A stretch of DNA of 64,000 nucleotides. Origin: JALYUM01 sp036688685. GTDB taxonomy: Bacteria > Pseudomonadota > Gammaproteobacteria > Burkholderiales > Burkholderiaceae_D. Of this stretch, positions 36,990 to 47,100 are shown in pieces; positions within the stretch are counted from its first letter, which is position 1; every line of letters starts with the position of its first letter. Position numbers and translations under genes: made by a program. The stretch covers positions 24,536-88,535 of the forward strand of contig NZ_JAQQPS010000024.1 of NCBI RefSeq assembly GCF_036688685.1. The letters are read 5' to 3'. Under the pieces are notes generated by a model, which was not told where the DNA came from, ran no database searches, and was given only the letters and a program-made list of their open reading frames with translations.

Positions 36990-38402
36990 ATGAACGAGGC
37001 TGTCCTGGCACCTTGTGATCGCGGCATCGCCGATGGCAAGGCGGGCGCAGCGGTTGCGCATCCGCGCCTGGTGCTGGCGACCACGATACTGGCGTCGAGC
37101 CTGGCGTTTGTCGACGGCTCCGTGGTCAACGTCGGCTTGCCGGCCATTGCGCGCAGCTTTCCGGCCGATGCCGGCAGCCTGTCCTGGGTGGTTGCCGCTT
37201 ACCTGCTGCCCTTGAGTGCGCTGTTATTGATCGGCGGCGCGGCCGGCGACCGCTATGGCCACCGGCGCCTGCTGTTGCTCGGCATCGGCCTGTTCCTGGC
37301 GGCGTCGCTGCTGTGCGCCGCGGCGCCCGGCTTGTACTGGCTGCTGGCCGGACGCATCCTGCAAGGGGTCGGCGCGGCGATGCTGATGCCAACCAGCCTG
37401 GCCATCCTCGGCACCAGCTTCAGCGGTGCGGCGCGGGGCCGGGCCATCGGGATCTGGGCGGCAATCGGTGCGGCGGCCGGCGCCATCGGACCGCTGATCG
37501 GCGGCTGGCTCATCGACCTGGCCGGCTGGCGCGCGATATTCCTGTTGAACCTGCCGATTGGCGCGGCGGCCATGTGGCTGGGCGCACGCTACGTGACGGA
37601 CCGGCCCAGCGCCAATCCGGCGCCGCTCGACTGGCCGGGTGCATGTCTGGTCACGGCCGGCCTGGCCGCGCTGACCTGGGGTCTGACGCTGGCCTCGTCG
37701 CAGCAGGGCGCGCCGGCTGCCGCGTGGAGCATCGTGGCCGTGGGCGCGGTGCTGCTGGCGCTGTTTTTGCGGTGCGAACAGCGCCGCGGCGCGCAAGCAA
37801 TGATGCCACTGTCGCTGTTTTCATCGCGTGCCTTCGTGGGTTTGAATATCCTCACCTTTTTGCTGTACGGCGCCTTGGGCGGCATGCTGGTGCTGCTGCC
37901 GTACCTGCTGATCGAATTGAAAGGGTATTCGGCAACCCAGGCCGGCGCGGCGCTGTTGCCGATGCCGCTGCTCATCGCGCTGACCGCGCCGACGATGGGC
38001 AAGCTGGCCGCCAGCTTCGGCGCACGGCTGCCGCTGACGATCGGTCCGGCCGTGGTTGCCGTCGGCTTTTTGCTGGCCATGCGCATCGGCGCGGCCGACA
38101 ATTACTGGACCGCGACCTTGCCGGCGATGTTGACAATCTCGCTAGGGATGGCCGGCGCGGTGGCGCCCCTGACCAGCGCCGTGCTGGGCGCGGTCGACGC
38201 GCGCCATACCGGCATGGCGTCGGGTTTTAATAGCGCAGTGGCGCGCACTGGCGGCTTGATTGCCACCGCCATGTCGAGCGCCATTCTGGTGGCGCATGCG
38301 CAGCAGTTGCAGTCATCGTTTCACGTGGCGATGGCAGTCTGTGCCGCCAGCGCTGCGGCGGCCAGCGCCTGTGCCTTCCTGTGGCTGGCGCCGAAGGACT
38401 GA
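36990..38402 (+). CDS. MFS multidrug transporter, DHA2 (14-TM) type
   Basis: A 470-residue transporter of the EmrB/QacA group. LASSLAFVDGSVVNVGLPAIA in helix 1 carries the Asp typical of proton-coupled drug pumps, and GDRYGHRRLLLLG is the loop 2-3 motif. GRILQGVGAAMLMPTSLAIL and AIGAAAGAIGPLIGGWLID match the antiporter motif C region. It is downstream of a clear operator-like dyad. A truncated TetR gene lies beyond its 3-prime end, so its original repressor may have been lost. Confidence 0.9.
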   Translation: MNEAVLAPCDRGIADGKAGAAVAHPRLVLATTILASSLAFVDGSVVNVGLPAIARSFPADAGSLSWVVAAYLLPLSALLLIGGAAGDRYGHRRLLLLGIGLFLAASLLCAAAPGLYWLLAGRILQGVGAAMLMPTSLAILGTSFSGAARGRAIGIWAAIGAAAGAIGPLIGGWLIDLAGWRAIFLLNLPIGAAAMWLGARYVTDRPSANPAPLDWPGACLVTAGLAALTWGLTLASSQQGAPAAAWSIVAVGAVLLALFLRCEQRRGAQAMMPLSLFSSRAFVGLNILTFLLYGALGGMLVLLPYLLIELKGYSATQAGAALLPMPLLIALTAPTMGKLAASFGARLPLTIGPAVVAVGFLLAMRIGAADNYWTATLPAMLTISLGMAGAVAPLTSAVLGAVDARHTGMASGFNSAVARTGGLIATAMSSAILVAHAQQLQSSFHVAMAVCAASAAAASACAFLWLAPKD

Positions 38403-38405
38403 ACC

Positions 38406-38770
38406 TCAGGCGCCGAACGCGCCGTCGATGGTGTGCATCGCGCCCGTGACAAAACCGGCTTCCGGTCCGGCCAGCCAGGCCACCATGCCGGCCACTTCCG
38501 CGGCCTTGCCATGGCGCTTGATCGCCATGAAGCTGTGCATCAGGTCCTTCATCGGGCCGTCGGCGGGATTGGCTTCGGTGTCGATCGGGCCCGGTTGCAC
38601 CACGTTGATGGTAATGCCGCGCGGGCCGAAATCGCGCGCCATGCCTTGCAGCGCGGATTTGCTGAGCGCATACGATGCCATGCCGGGCAGGGGCATGCGG
38701 TCGCCATTGACCGAACCGGTCACGATGATGCGTCCGCCCGGCGGCATCTGGGCGGGAACGCGCTGCAACG
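38406..38770 (-). pseudogene. SDR oxidoreductase, C-terminal half only
   Basis: Reading leftward, the last roughly 115 residues match a short-chain dehydrogenase of the FabG-like class: GGRIIVTGSVNGD, the catalytic SYALSKS (Tyr and Lys), RGITINVVQPGPIDTE and the C-terminal FVTGAMHTIDGAFGA. The N-terminal Rossmann half with TGxxxGxG is missing. Upstream of about 38770 the frame runs into sequence that instead encodes the end of a TetR protein on the other strand, so the 5-prime half has been deleted. The stop is 4 bp from the MFS stop on the opposite strand. Confidence 0.75.
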
Positions 38771-38997
38771 ATCCGGAGGCGCGTGAACTTGCGCGCGGCT
38801 TCCACGTTGCTGCCCAGGCCTTCATGCGCGGCGCCATCGCGGCGCGCTATCCGCAAGAGGCCGGGCACTTGGCCGATTTCGTGTGCACCACCATGGTCGG
38901 CATGTCGGCCAGCGCGCGCCATGGCCAGAGCCTTGAACGGCTGCTGGCGACCGCGCGGTTGGCCGGTGTGGCGCTGGCGCAAGCAATTCCCGGCTGA
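38771..38997 (+). pseudogene. TetR regulator, C-terminal remnant
   Basis: Reading rightward from about 38771, the segment ARELARGFHVAAQAFMRGAI, then LADFVCTTMVGMSASARHGQ and SLERLLATARLAG up to the TGA at 38995-38997, is the C-terminal ligand domain of a TetR regulator (TetR_C_11-like). The DNA-binding domain is absent and no start codon in context remains. It meets the truncated SDR gene head to head at about 38770, so one deletion removed both N-termini and the shared promoter. Confidence 0.65.
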
Positions 38998-39082
38998 ATC
39001 GCGCAAGCGACGCGCATAATGTGCAGTCGCCAGGGCAGGGGGAGCGCGGGCTCGCCGCTACTGCGCGCAGGAGAACCAGCAA

Positions 39083-40456
39083 ATGCAGGAAGATGTAAGC
39101 AGCGGCGCGGCGTTTGCGCATGCAGCCGGGGACAGCACGGCGCCAGCGAGCGCGATTTCGATCGAACAGGGCCTGCAGGCAGCCGGCGTCGGCAAGTTCC
39201 AGTATTGCCTGTTCCTGATTTTTGGCCTGGTGTGGATGGCGGATGCCATGCAGGTGCTGTCGATCGGCTTTTCCGCACCGTCCATCGCGCAGACGTTCGG
39301 CGTCACGCTGCCGCAGGCGCTGCAGACCGGCACGCTGTTCTTTGTCGGCATGCTGGTGGGCGCGTTTGGGTTCGGCCGGCTGGCCGACCGCATCGGGCGT
39401 CGCCCGGTGCTGATCGCTGCGGTGCTGCTCGACGCCTGCTTTGGCGTGGCGTCGGCGTTTGCGCCGGATCTCACGTGGCTGCTGGCGCTGCGTTTTTTGA
39501 CCGGCATCGGCGTGGGCGGCACGCTGCCGGTCGACTACACGATGATGGCGGAATTCCTGCCCAGCGACCGGCGCGGGCGCTGGCTGGTGATGCTCGAATC
39601 GTTCTGGGCCGTCGGCACCATCCTGCTGGCGATCCTGGCGCTGGTGGCGGTGCGCTGGGGGCCGGACGCGTGGCGCGTGATCTTTTTTGTGACCGGCCTG
39701 CCGGCCCTGATCGGCATTGTCCTGCGTCTGTATGTGCCGGAGTCGCCCATGTACCTCAATCGCAGCGGCCAGCCGGACGCGGCACGGGCAGTGCTGGCGC
39801 GGGTTGCCAGGACCAATGGCCGCAGCGTCACCATCGCGCCGCTGATGCCGGACCATAGCGCGAAGCCGTCGCTGTTCGCGCTGTTCTCCAGCAAGCTGCG
39901 GCGCCGCAGCGTGGCGCTGCTGCTCGCCTGGGCGCTGGTGTCGATTGCCTACTATGGCGTGTTCGTCTACCTGCCGCTGAAGCTGGCCAGTGCCGGCTTC
40001 GGCTTCATGCGCGGCCAGGAATTCCTGATCGTGCTGGCGCTGGTCCAGTTACCCGGGTATGCGCTGGCGGCCTACGGCGTGGAGCGCTGGGGCCGCAAGC
40101 CGACGCTGGTGGGCTTCCTGCTCCTCAGCGCGCTCGGGTGCATGCTCTACAGTCTCGGCAGCGCGACGGCGCTGGTGGTGGGCTCGACCCTCTTGATGAG
40201 CTTTGCGCTGCTGGGCACCTGGGCCGCGCTGTATGCTTTCACGCCGGAGGTCTACCCGACCGGGCTGCGCGCCAGCGGCATGGGCCTGGCCGGCGCGGTT
40301 GCGCGCTTCGGTGGCCTGCTGGCGCCGACCATCGTGGCGCCGGTGATGGCGACGCATTTCACGCTGGCGCTGGCCATGCTGGCGAGTTTTCTGGCGCTTG
40401 GGGCGGTGGCGATTGTGTGTGTCGATGTGGAGTCGCGCCGGCAGGTGCTGGAATGA
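39083..40456 (+). CDS. MFS transporter, sugar/aromatic-acid porter type (NiaP-like)
   Basis: A 457-residue 12-helix porter. Motifs are LVWMADAMQVLSIGFSAPSI in helix 1, GFGRLADRIGRRPVLI as the loop 2-3 motif, TGIGVGGTLPVDYTMMAEFL and LYVPESPMYLNRSGQ, the PESP segment typical of the sugar porter/AAHS branch. This resembles niacin or aromatic-acid transporters. AGGAGA lies 8 bp before the ATG and CATAAT at 39015 may be its -10. The substrate is unknown. It begins just beyond the SDR/TetR deletion scar. Confidence 0.88.
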   Translation: MQEDVSSGAAFAHAAGDSTAPASAISIEQGLQAAGVGKFQYCLFLIFGLVWMADAMQVLSIGFSAPSIAQTFGVTLPQALQTGTLFFVGMLVGAFGFGRLADRIGRRPVLIAAVLLDACFGVASAFAPDLTWLLALRFLTGIGVGGTLPVDYTMMAEFLPSDRRGRWLVMLESFWAVGTILLAILALVAVRWGPDAWRVIFFVTGLPALIGIVLRLYVPESPMYLNRSGQPDAARAVLARVARTNGRSVTIAPLMPDHSAKPSLFALFSSKLRRRSVALLLAWALVSIAYYGVFVYLPLKLASAGFGFMRGQEFLIVLALVQLPGYALAAYGVERWGRKPTLVGFLLLSALGCMLYSLGSATALVVGSTLLMSFALLGTWAALYAFTPEVYPTGLRASGMGLAGAVARFGGLLAPTIVAPVMATHFTLALAMLASFLALGAVAIVCVDVESRRQVLE

Positions 40457-40461
40457 CCACG

Positions 40462-40586
40462 ATGTTAAACATCGGCGCGATCAGGCATGAACTTCTGCAG
40501 CTGCTGGGTGTACCGGTCGATGTGCTGAGACCAGGGGCGCTGCCAGATCGATTTCGTGCCGCAGTCCTGGCGCAAGCTGTGGCAGT
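40462..40586 (+). pseudogene. MntA-like nucleotidyltransferase antitoxin, C-terminal remnant
   Basis: After the MFS stop, one frame reads LNIGAIRHELLQLLGVPVDV, then LRPGALPDRFRAAVLAQAVAV. This is the characteristic end of minimal nucleotidyltransferases (the ELLGxxVDVxTPxxLPxxFRxxVLxEAVxV pattern). The catalytic GSxxRGxAxxxSDxD part is not present upstream, where the MFS coding sequence lies instead. It is followed immediately by a HepT-like start, the normal order in MntA-HepT modules. Identification is by pattern only. Confidence 0.6.
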
Positions 40587-40646
40587 ATGCGCAAGGATAG
40601 CCAACGCCTCGCGAGCAACCTGGCGCACATGCTTTCACGCGCTTGA
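40587..40646 (+). pseudogene. HepT-like HEPN toxin, N-terminal remnant
   Basis: The ATG at 40587, overlapping the end of the nucleotidyltransferase remnant, opens a frame reading MRKDSQRLASNLAHMLSRA and then stops at 40644-40646. This matches the opening helix of HepT HEPN RNases (M-R/x-D-x-x-RL-x-x-L-x-HML). The catalytic RxxxxH region is gone. The stop falls inside the 3-prime end of the convergent transglutaminase gene, so the toxin was truncated by that junction. Confidence 0.55.
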
Positions 40647-41546
40647 CACCGGCAACGGCGTCACCGTCACCTGCACATCGAGTACCTGCGGCCCGCCCCC
40701 CAGCACGATCCCGCGCATCGGCGTCACATCGCTGAAATCGCGCCCCCAGCCCAGCGTGATGTGTTCATGCTGCACCAGGGACCGGTTGGTGGGATCGAAA
40801 TCGATCCAGCCCAGCTCCGGGCAATACACCGACACCCACGCGTGCGACGCGTCGGCGCCGATCAGGCGCGGCTTGCCGGCGGCTGGGTGGGTCAGGATGT
40901 AACCGCTGATATACCGGGCAGGCAGGCCGATCGAACGCAGGCAGCCGATCATCAGCTGGGCGAAATCCTGGCACACGCCGCGCCGCCCGCGCAGCACCTG
41001 TTCCAGCGGCGTCGAAATATCCGTGGCCTTGCCGTCGAATTCAAAGTCCTCGAAGATCCGGCGCGTCAGATCCATGGCGCCGTCGAGCTGCGGCCGGCCC
41101 GGCGTGAAGCTGGCGCGCGCGTAGGCTTCCAGTTCCGGAAACCAGTTCACGTGCGGCGATGCATACAAATAGCGGCAGGCTTCCAGCGTGGCCGCGCTCT
41201 TTTCCTTGCCCATCATGTCGCGCACGCTTTCCCAGGGGAGGCTGGCGCCGATCTGCGCCAGCCTGGGGCGGGCGTGCAGGACGACCGTCGATTCGGCGTG
41301 CACCAGCAGGCGCTCGTGCGGCACCGTGAGCGCCACGTGGCGCGTGCTGTTGCCAAAATAATCGACGCCGTCGGTGCCTTCGTGGATCACCGGGTCGAGC
41401 CAGATCAGGTGCGATTCGAGCTGCTGGCATGGGAAGGCGCGCGGCGTCAGGTGCAGGTATTGCTGCGACAAGGTCACCGTGCTCTGGTATTGATAGCGCG
41501 TTTCATGCACCACGCGGTAGCGCGCGCAGATCGTCGGGACGGTCAT
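40635..41546 (-). CDS. Transglutaminase-like protein
   Basis: A 303-residue protein with an N-terminal beta-rich domain (bacterial transglutaminase-like N, residues 8-95) and a transglutaminase core. The catalytic Cys is in GRRGVCQDFAQLMIG (about residue 178), His in GADASHAWVSVYCPE (about 225) and Asp in IDFDPTN (about 241). The family can make or break isopeptide or peptide bonds. The ATG overlaps the end of the CP-ATP-grasp gene by 4 bp, so they are coupled. It is the last gene of the leftward cluster. Confidence 0.9.
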   Translation of the reverse strand: MTVPTICARYRVVHETRYQYQSTVTLSQQYLHLTPRAFPCQQLESHLIWLDPVIHEGTDGVDYFGNSTRHVALTVPHERLLVHAESTVVLHARPRLAQIGASLPWESVRDMMGKEKSAATLEACRYLYASPHVNWFPELEAYARASFTPGRPQLDGAMDLTRRIFEDFEFDGKATDISTPLEQVLRGRRGVCQDFAQLMIGCLRSIGLPARYISGYILTHPAAGKPRLIGADASHAWVSVYCPELGWIDFDPTNRSLVQHEHITLGWGRDFSDVTPMRGIVLGGGPQVLDVQVTVTPLPVSSA

Positions 41547-44113
41547 GATGGGTGCATCCTTTGCTGACCCTTGTCGGTGTAGCTGAAAAACTGCACGCTG
41601 ATCTGTTCCGACAAGGTTGCACTTGCCAGCTGGATGCGTTTCAGCAGGCCGCTCAGCGCCACGTTGCCGTAAGCGAGGTCGGGGCCGGGCGCCAGCGCGA
41701 GCAGTTCGGCGCGCAACGGGGCCAGCAAGTCTTCGCCGCAGGGCCCATGGGTGGCGGCGATCTTGCGCAGCCCGTTCAGGATGCCGTCGAGCTGGAAGAA
41801 AATCGAGCGCGGGTTGGTCTCGTCGCGCAGCAGCAAATCGAGCACCGGCAGCCACTCGGGCTGGGCGCGGTAGCGGGCGCGGTAGGTGACGATGCTGTCG
41901 GACAGCTCCAGCAGCCATTCGAGGTTGCCGTTGCCATCCATCGCCAGTGCCTTTTGCAAGGCCACGCTCTGAAATTGCAGGCGCTCCAGGCGGCGGCCGA
42001 TCGACATGAAGCGCCAGCCCAGATCGCGCGTCATGCCGTCCATCGCAAAGCCGGACAACATCATCAGCGAGGCCGCGGCGTCGTCGAGGATCGTCATCGC
42101 TTCCGACTGCGACGGCCGCTCGCCTTCATGCTGCGCCGGCTGCACCATGCGGTTCAGGGCGCGCCAGTTGTCGACCGAGAAGCGTTCGTGCAGCTGGCCG
42201 GCCACCCGGTGCAATTGCTGCTGCTGGCGCGCCAGGCCAGGCACCGCCGGCGAAACCACTGCCAGCAGCAGGGCCGACTCGATCTCGGCATCGGTGATGC
42301 CGGGCACGGTGACCGATAGCCGCAGGGTTTGGCTCATCAGCTGCCCGCCCTGCGTGAGCACCGCCGGCTTTTTTTCCGCGAGCAGCTGGAAGCGGATGCA
42401 CAGCGCCTTGATGGTCGGCCACTCGGCGCCGCGCTGGTCGAAGCGCACATTGAACAGGTAGTTCAGTGCGACCCGCAGCAGGCGGCCGGTATTGTCGCAG
42501 CGCTCGGCATGGCGCCCGAACCAGAGCAGGTTTTCGGCCACGCGTGACGACAGATTCGTGTCTTCGCGCACCAGGTCGGCGCTGCCGATGCTGCGCTTTT
42601 GCACCGGCTGGATGTCGACCCTGGCGCGTGCCTGCACCCAGGTGTCCTTGCTGGCGCCACCGCGTTCCATGGTCAGCACGCGCGCATCGGGCCCGGTGGC
42701 CACGCGTGTCAGACCGCCCGGCATGACGACATAGCCGTCCGGCGTGGCGCAGGCAAACACCCGCAAGCCGACCGCGCGCGCCTGCAGGCCCGGCGCAGCG
42801 CCGCGCTTCCACACCGGCGCCTGCGACAGCCGCACCACTTCCTGCGCAATGAAATTATTCGGACTGGCGCGCAGCTTCTTGATGAAGGCGGCCCGTTCTT
42901 CGCCCGCCAGGTCCTGGCCGAACACGGCTGCCGGCGGCAGCTGGGAAAAACTGGGCTTGATGACCAGCCGGTCCAGGTTCGCCACCACCGCCTCGAGTGC
43001 GGCCGGCTCGCCGCACCACCACGTGGCCACCGATGGCATCTTCAACGGTTCGCCCAGCAGGCGGCGCGACAACGCCGGCAGGAAGCCGAGCAGGGCGCCC
43101 GACTCCAGCAGGCTGGAACCGAGGCTGTTTGCGACCAGCACATTGCCGCGCCGCGCCGCCTGGGTCAGGCCGGCCACGCCCAGCATCGAGCTGTGCAGCT
43201 CGAGCGGGTCGCACGATTCGTCGTCGACCCGGCGCATGATCACGTGCACCCGGTGCAGGCCCGCCAGGGTTTTCAGATACACCACGCCATCGCGCACGGT
43301 CAGATCGGTGCCCTCGACCAGCGGCAGGCCGAGGTTACGCGCGAGATACGCCTGTTCGTAGTAACTTTCGGTGCGCGGGCCGGGGGTGAGCAGCACGATC
43401 AGTGGCGCTGCGCCATCGCGCAGTGGCGCCGGTGCGTCGCCGCTGGCCGCGCACTGGCGGCCCCAGTGCATCAGGCTCTCGTGCATGGTGCGGAAGAACG
43501 GCGAAATCGGCTGCACCTTCAGTTCGCGCAGCAGGTCGGGGAAGGTGGGCGCGATGATAGCGCGGTTTTCCAGCGCGTAGCCGGCCCCCGACGGCGCCTG
43601 GGTGCGGTCAGCCAGCACCCACCAGCTGCCGTCGGGCGCGCGCGCCAGATCGACCGCGTAAAAATGCAGCGCGATATCGTCCGGGTGGCGCAGCTGGTGA
43701 CTCGGGCGCAGGAAGCCTGCGTTACCGTGAATCAGCGCCGGCGGCAGCAGGCCTTCGCGCAGCATCTCCTGCTGGCCATACACGTCGCCGAGGATCTTGT
43801 TGAGCAGGGTAGCGCGCTGCACCACCGCCTGTTCGATGCCACGCCATTCCTCGTGCGGGAGGATCAGCGGCAGCATGTTCAGGTCCCAGGGCCGTTGCCT
43901 GCCGTCGGCGTCCGCCGGAACGTTGTAGGTGACGCCATTTTCGCGTACCTGGCGCTGCACCATCTCGTAGCGCTGGCGCATCGTGTCCGGCGCTTCCTGC
44001 GCCAGGTTGGCGAGCATCGCTTGCCAGTGCGCGCGCGGCACCCGGTCCGCATCGAGCATCTCATCGAAGCTGCCCGGTGCGGCGAGGTAATGGGCAAGGA
44101 AGGGGTTCGGCAT
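41543..44113 (-). CDS. Circularly permuted ATP-grasp fused to alpha-E domain
   Basis: An 856-residue fusion. Residues about 60-480 are the CP_ATPgrasp type 2 domain (formerly DUF404/DUF407), with blocks DPLELHSSMLGVAGLTQAAR, GNVLVANSLGSSLLESGALL and LVIKPSFSQLP. Residues about 520-850 form an alpha-E helical domain (DUF403), opening with LSSRVAENLLWFGRHAERCD. Many genomes encode the two halves as separate adjacent genes; here they are one polypeptide. The ATP-grasp half is predicted to ligate amino acids or peptides. It is preceded by DUF2126 and followed by a transglutaminase, consistent with a peptide synthesis/processing cluster. Confidence 0.9.
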   Translation of the reverse strand: MPNPFLAHYLAAPGSFDEMLDADRVPRAHWQAMLANLAQEAPDTMRQRYEMVQRQVRENGVTYNVPADADGRQRPWDLNMLPLILPHEEWRGIEQAVVQRATLLNKILGDVYGQQEMLREGLLPPALIHGNAGFLRPSHQLRHPDDIALHFYAVDLARAPDGSWWVLADRTQAPSGAGYALENRAIIAPTFPDLLRELKVQPISPFFRTMHESLMHWGRQCAASGDAPAPLRDGAAPLIVLLTPGPRTESYYEQAYLARNLGLPLVEGTDLTVRDGVVYLKTLAGLHRVHVIMRRVDDESCDPLELHSSMLGVAGLTQAARRGNVLVANSLGSSLLESGALLGFLPALSRRLLGEPLKMPSVATWWCGEPAALEAVVANLDRLVIKPSFSQLPPAAVFGQDLAGEERAAFIKKLRASPNNFIAQEVVRLSQAPVWKRGAAPGLQARAVGLRVFACATPDGYVVMPGGLTRVATGPDARVLTMERGGASKDTWVQARARVDIQPVQKRSIGSADLVREDTNLSSRVAENLLWFGRHAERCDNTGRLLRVALNYLFNVRFDQRGAEWPTIKALCIRFQLLAEKKPAVLTQGGQLMSQTLRLSVTVPGITDAEIESALLLAVVSPAVPGLARQQQQLHRVAGQLHERFSVDNWRALNRMVQPAQHEGERPSQSEAMTILDDAAASLMMLSGFAMDGMTRDLGWRFMSIGRRLERLQFQSVALQKALAMDGNGNLEWLLELSDSIVTYRARYRAQPEWLPVLDLLLRDETNPRSIFFQLDGILNGLRKIAATHGPCGEDLLAPLRAELLALAPGPDLAYGNVALSGLLKRIQLASATLSEQISVQFFSYTDKGQQRMHPS

Positions 44114-44152
44114 GGACGCGCAGCAACTTTACAAGTGGATCCGAACGATAGG

Positions 44153-47100
44153 TCAATACGGCTGCCAGCGCAAGTCCAGCGTCATCGGAAAACTCGGATT
44201 GCGCTCTTCCTTGTACACCGTCATCGGCCCTGGCGTGTGCCCGTGCGGCCAGAAACGCGCAAAACGGCGCGCCTCGGCGGCATTCGCGTTGACCGGAGAA
44301 CCGGTTTCGCTACGCCCGCCCGGATGCACCACGTGGTAGGTGCAACCGCCAATCGCGCGCCCGCTCCAGGTGTCGACCAGATCGAACGTCAACGGTGCCT
44401 GCACCCGGATGCTCGGATGCAGCGCCGACCACGGGCTCCACGCGCGAAAGCGCACGCCGGCCACGTACTCGCCCGGCACGCCGGTCGGGTGCAGCGGCAG
44501 CATGCGGCCATTGCAGGCGATGACGTGGCGACCATCGGTCAGTCCGCGTACCAGCAGCTGCATGCGCTCGACCGACGAATCGACGTAGCGCGCGGTGCCG
44601 CCACCTGTGACTTCTTCGCCCAGCACATTCCACGGCTCGATGGCCTGGCGCAGTTCCATCTCCACGCCTTCGTAGACCACGGTGCCGAAGCGCGGAAACC
44701 GAAACTCGATAAACGGCTCAAACCAGCTTTCATCGAAGGCGTAGCCGGCCGCCTGCAGATCGCGCGCGACGTCGCGGATATCCTGGGCCACAAAATGCGG
44801 CAGCATCCAGCGGTCGTGCAGCGCGGTACCCCAGTGGACCAGTTTGGCCTGGTACGGCTGGCTCCAGAAGCGCGCCACCAGGGCGCGCAGCAACAGCATT
44901 TGCACCAGGCTCATGCGTTCGTGCGGGGGCATCTCGAAGGCGCGAAATTCCACCAGGCCCAGGCGCCCGGTGGGGCCGTCCGGCGAATACAGTTTGTCGA
45001 TCGAGAATTCCGACCGGTGCGTATTCCCGGTCAGGTCGACCAGCATATTGCGCAGCAGGCGGTCGACCATCCACGGCTTGTCGCCCGGGTGCAGGGTCGG
45101 CAGCACCTTGTCCATTTGCTGGAAGGCGATCGCCAGTTCATATAAATTGTCGTCGCGCGCTTCGTCCACGCGCGGCGCCTGGCTGGTCGGCCCGATGAAG
45201 GTGCCCGAAAACAGGTACGAGAGGGCAGGGTGCACCTGCCAGTAGGTGATCAGGCTTTTCAGCAGATCGGGACGGCGCAGCAGCGGGCTGTCTTCGGCGG
45301 TGGCGCCGCCAAGTGTCGCGTGGTTGCCACCGCCGGTGCCGGTGTGGCGGCCATCGAGCATGAACTTCTCGGTGCCCAGGCGCGTCAGGCGCGCTTCCTG
45401 GTATAGCGTCGAAACGTTGTACACCAGCTCATTCCAGCTCGCGGCCGGATGGATGTTCACTTCGATCACGCCCGGGTCCGGGGTCACGGACAGCAGCTTG
45501 ATGCGCGGGTCGCGCGGCGGCGGGTAGCCCTCAATCCACAGCTTCATTTTCAGGGCCGCCGTGGTGCGCTCCACGGCCGTCACCAGCGCCAGGTAATCCT
45601 CGATGCGTTTCAAGGGCGGCATAAAGACGTGCAGGCGGCCTTCCCGGACTTCGACACAGAGGGCGGTGTGGATCACGTCGCGCGGGGCGACGTCTTTTGG
45701 CAGGGGCGTGGCGGCGCGTGCCGACTTGCCGGCGGCAACGCCGAGCACCGGACGGCGCTCTTTTTTCTCGGCCGGCAGCGGGTCATGCGGCGCAAACGGG
45801 TCGACATCAAACTCTTCGTCGCGCTGTTCCGGCATCACCCAGGGCAGGGTGGCCAGAGGCAGGCGCAGGCCCAGCGGCGAATCGCCCTCGAGCAGGTACA
45901 GGTGTTCGCGCTTGATCGGCCACGGCGAGGTGCACCAGCTGGTGCCGAGCATGAAGGTGGGGTCGTGTTCGGCCGCTTTCAGGGGCAGCACGTAGCCGGC
46001 CACCTGGCCCAGGCCCCGTTCGAGCAGGCGCGCCAGGCGGCGCCGCTCTTCCGGCGCCTTCAGGTCGGCCGCCAGCGGGTCGAGATTGCGCGGCAGCGCC
46101 TGCTCGCGCTGGGCCTGCTGCAGCACGTCTTCGTAGGCGGCAATGGGGCTGCCGGCGGGCAGGCCGAGCGTGCGCACCAGTTCCGCGATAAAACGCTCGG
46201 CGTCTGCGCTGGTGCAGCCGTCGTCGACGTGTTCATCGGAGAACAACTCGGCATCAAGCCACATCGGCTGGCCGTCGACACGCCAGAAAATGTTCAGGGC
46301 CCAGCGCGGCAGCGGCTCGCCCGGATACCATTTGCCCTGGCCGTAATGGATCATGCCGCCCGGCGCAAAGTGGTTTTTCAGGCGGTGCATCAGCTTGCCC
46401 GCCAGTTCGCGCTTGTTGTCGCCGTGGGCGAGGGTGTTCCATTCGGCGCCGTCCATGTCGTCGATCGAGACAAAGGTCGGTTCGCCGCCCTGGGTCAGGC
46501 GCACGTCCTGGCGCTTGAGTTCAAGGTCGACCTGCTGGCCGAGTTTGTCGATGTCGCTCCACTGGCTTTCCGAATACGGTTTTGTGACGCGCGGGTCTTC
46601 ATGGATGCGCGTGACCGTCATTTCGTGGACAAAGGTCACTTCGGCTTTGTCGGTGAAGCCGGAAACCGGCGCAGCCGACGACGGCATGGCCGTGCAGGCC
46701 AGCGGAATATGGCCTTCGCTGGCCAGCATGCCGGAGGTGGGGTCGAGACCGATCCAGCCGGCGCCGGGGATGTACACCTCGGTCCAGGCGTGCAAATCGG
46801 TAAAATCTTCAAGCGCGCCGCTGGGGCCATCGAGTGCTTCCTGGTCGGCCTTCAGCTGGATCAGGTAGCCGGACACGAAGCGTGCGGCCAGGCCCATCTC
46901 GCGCAGGATCTGCACCAGCAGCCAGCCGCTGTCGCGGCAGGAGCCAGAGCGGTTTGTCAGCGTTTCTTCCGGCGTCTGCACGCCCGGTTCCATCCGCAAC
47001 AGGTAGGCGATATCGTCGCGCAGGCGCTGGTTGATGGCCACCAGAAAATCGTTGGTCGCCAGTGGTTTGCCGAGCAGGTCGGCGCGTGCTTTGGCGACCC

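Noticed and set aside
36781..36993. A 70-codon frame ahead of the MFS gene
   Set aside because: It has no membrane or domain pattern, overlaps the likely promoter region and ends inside the MFS start.
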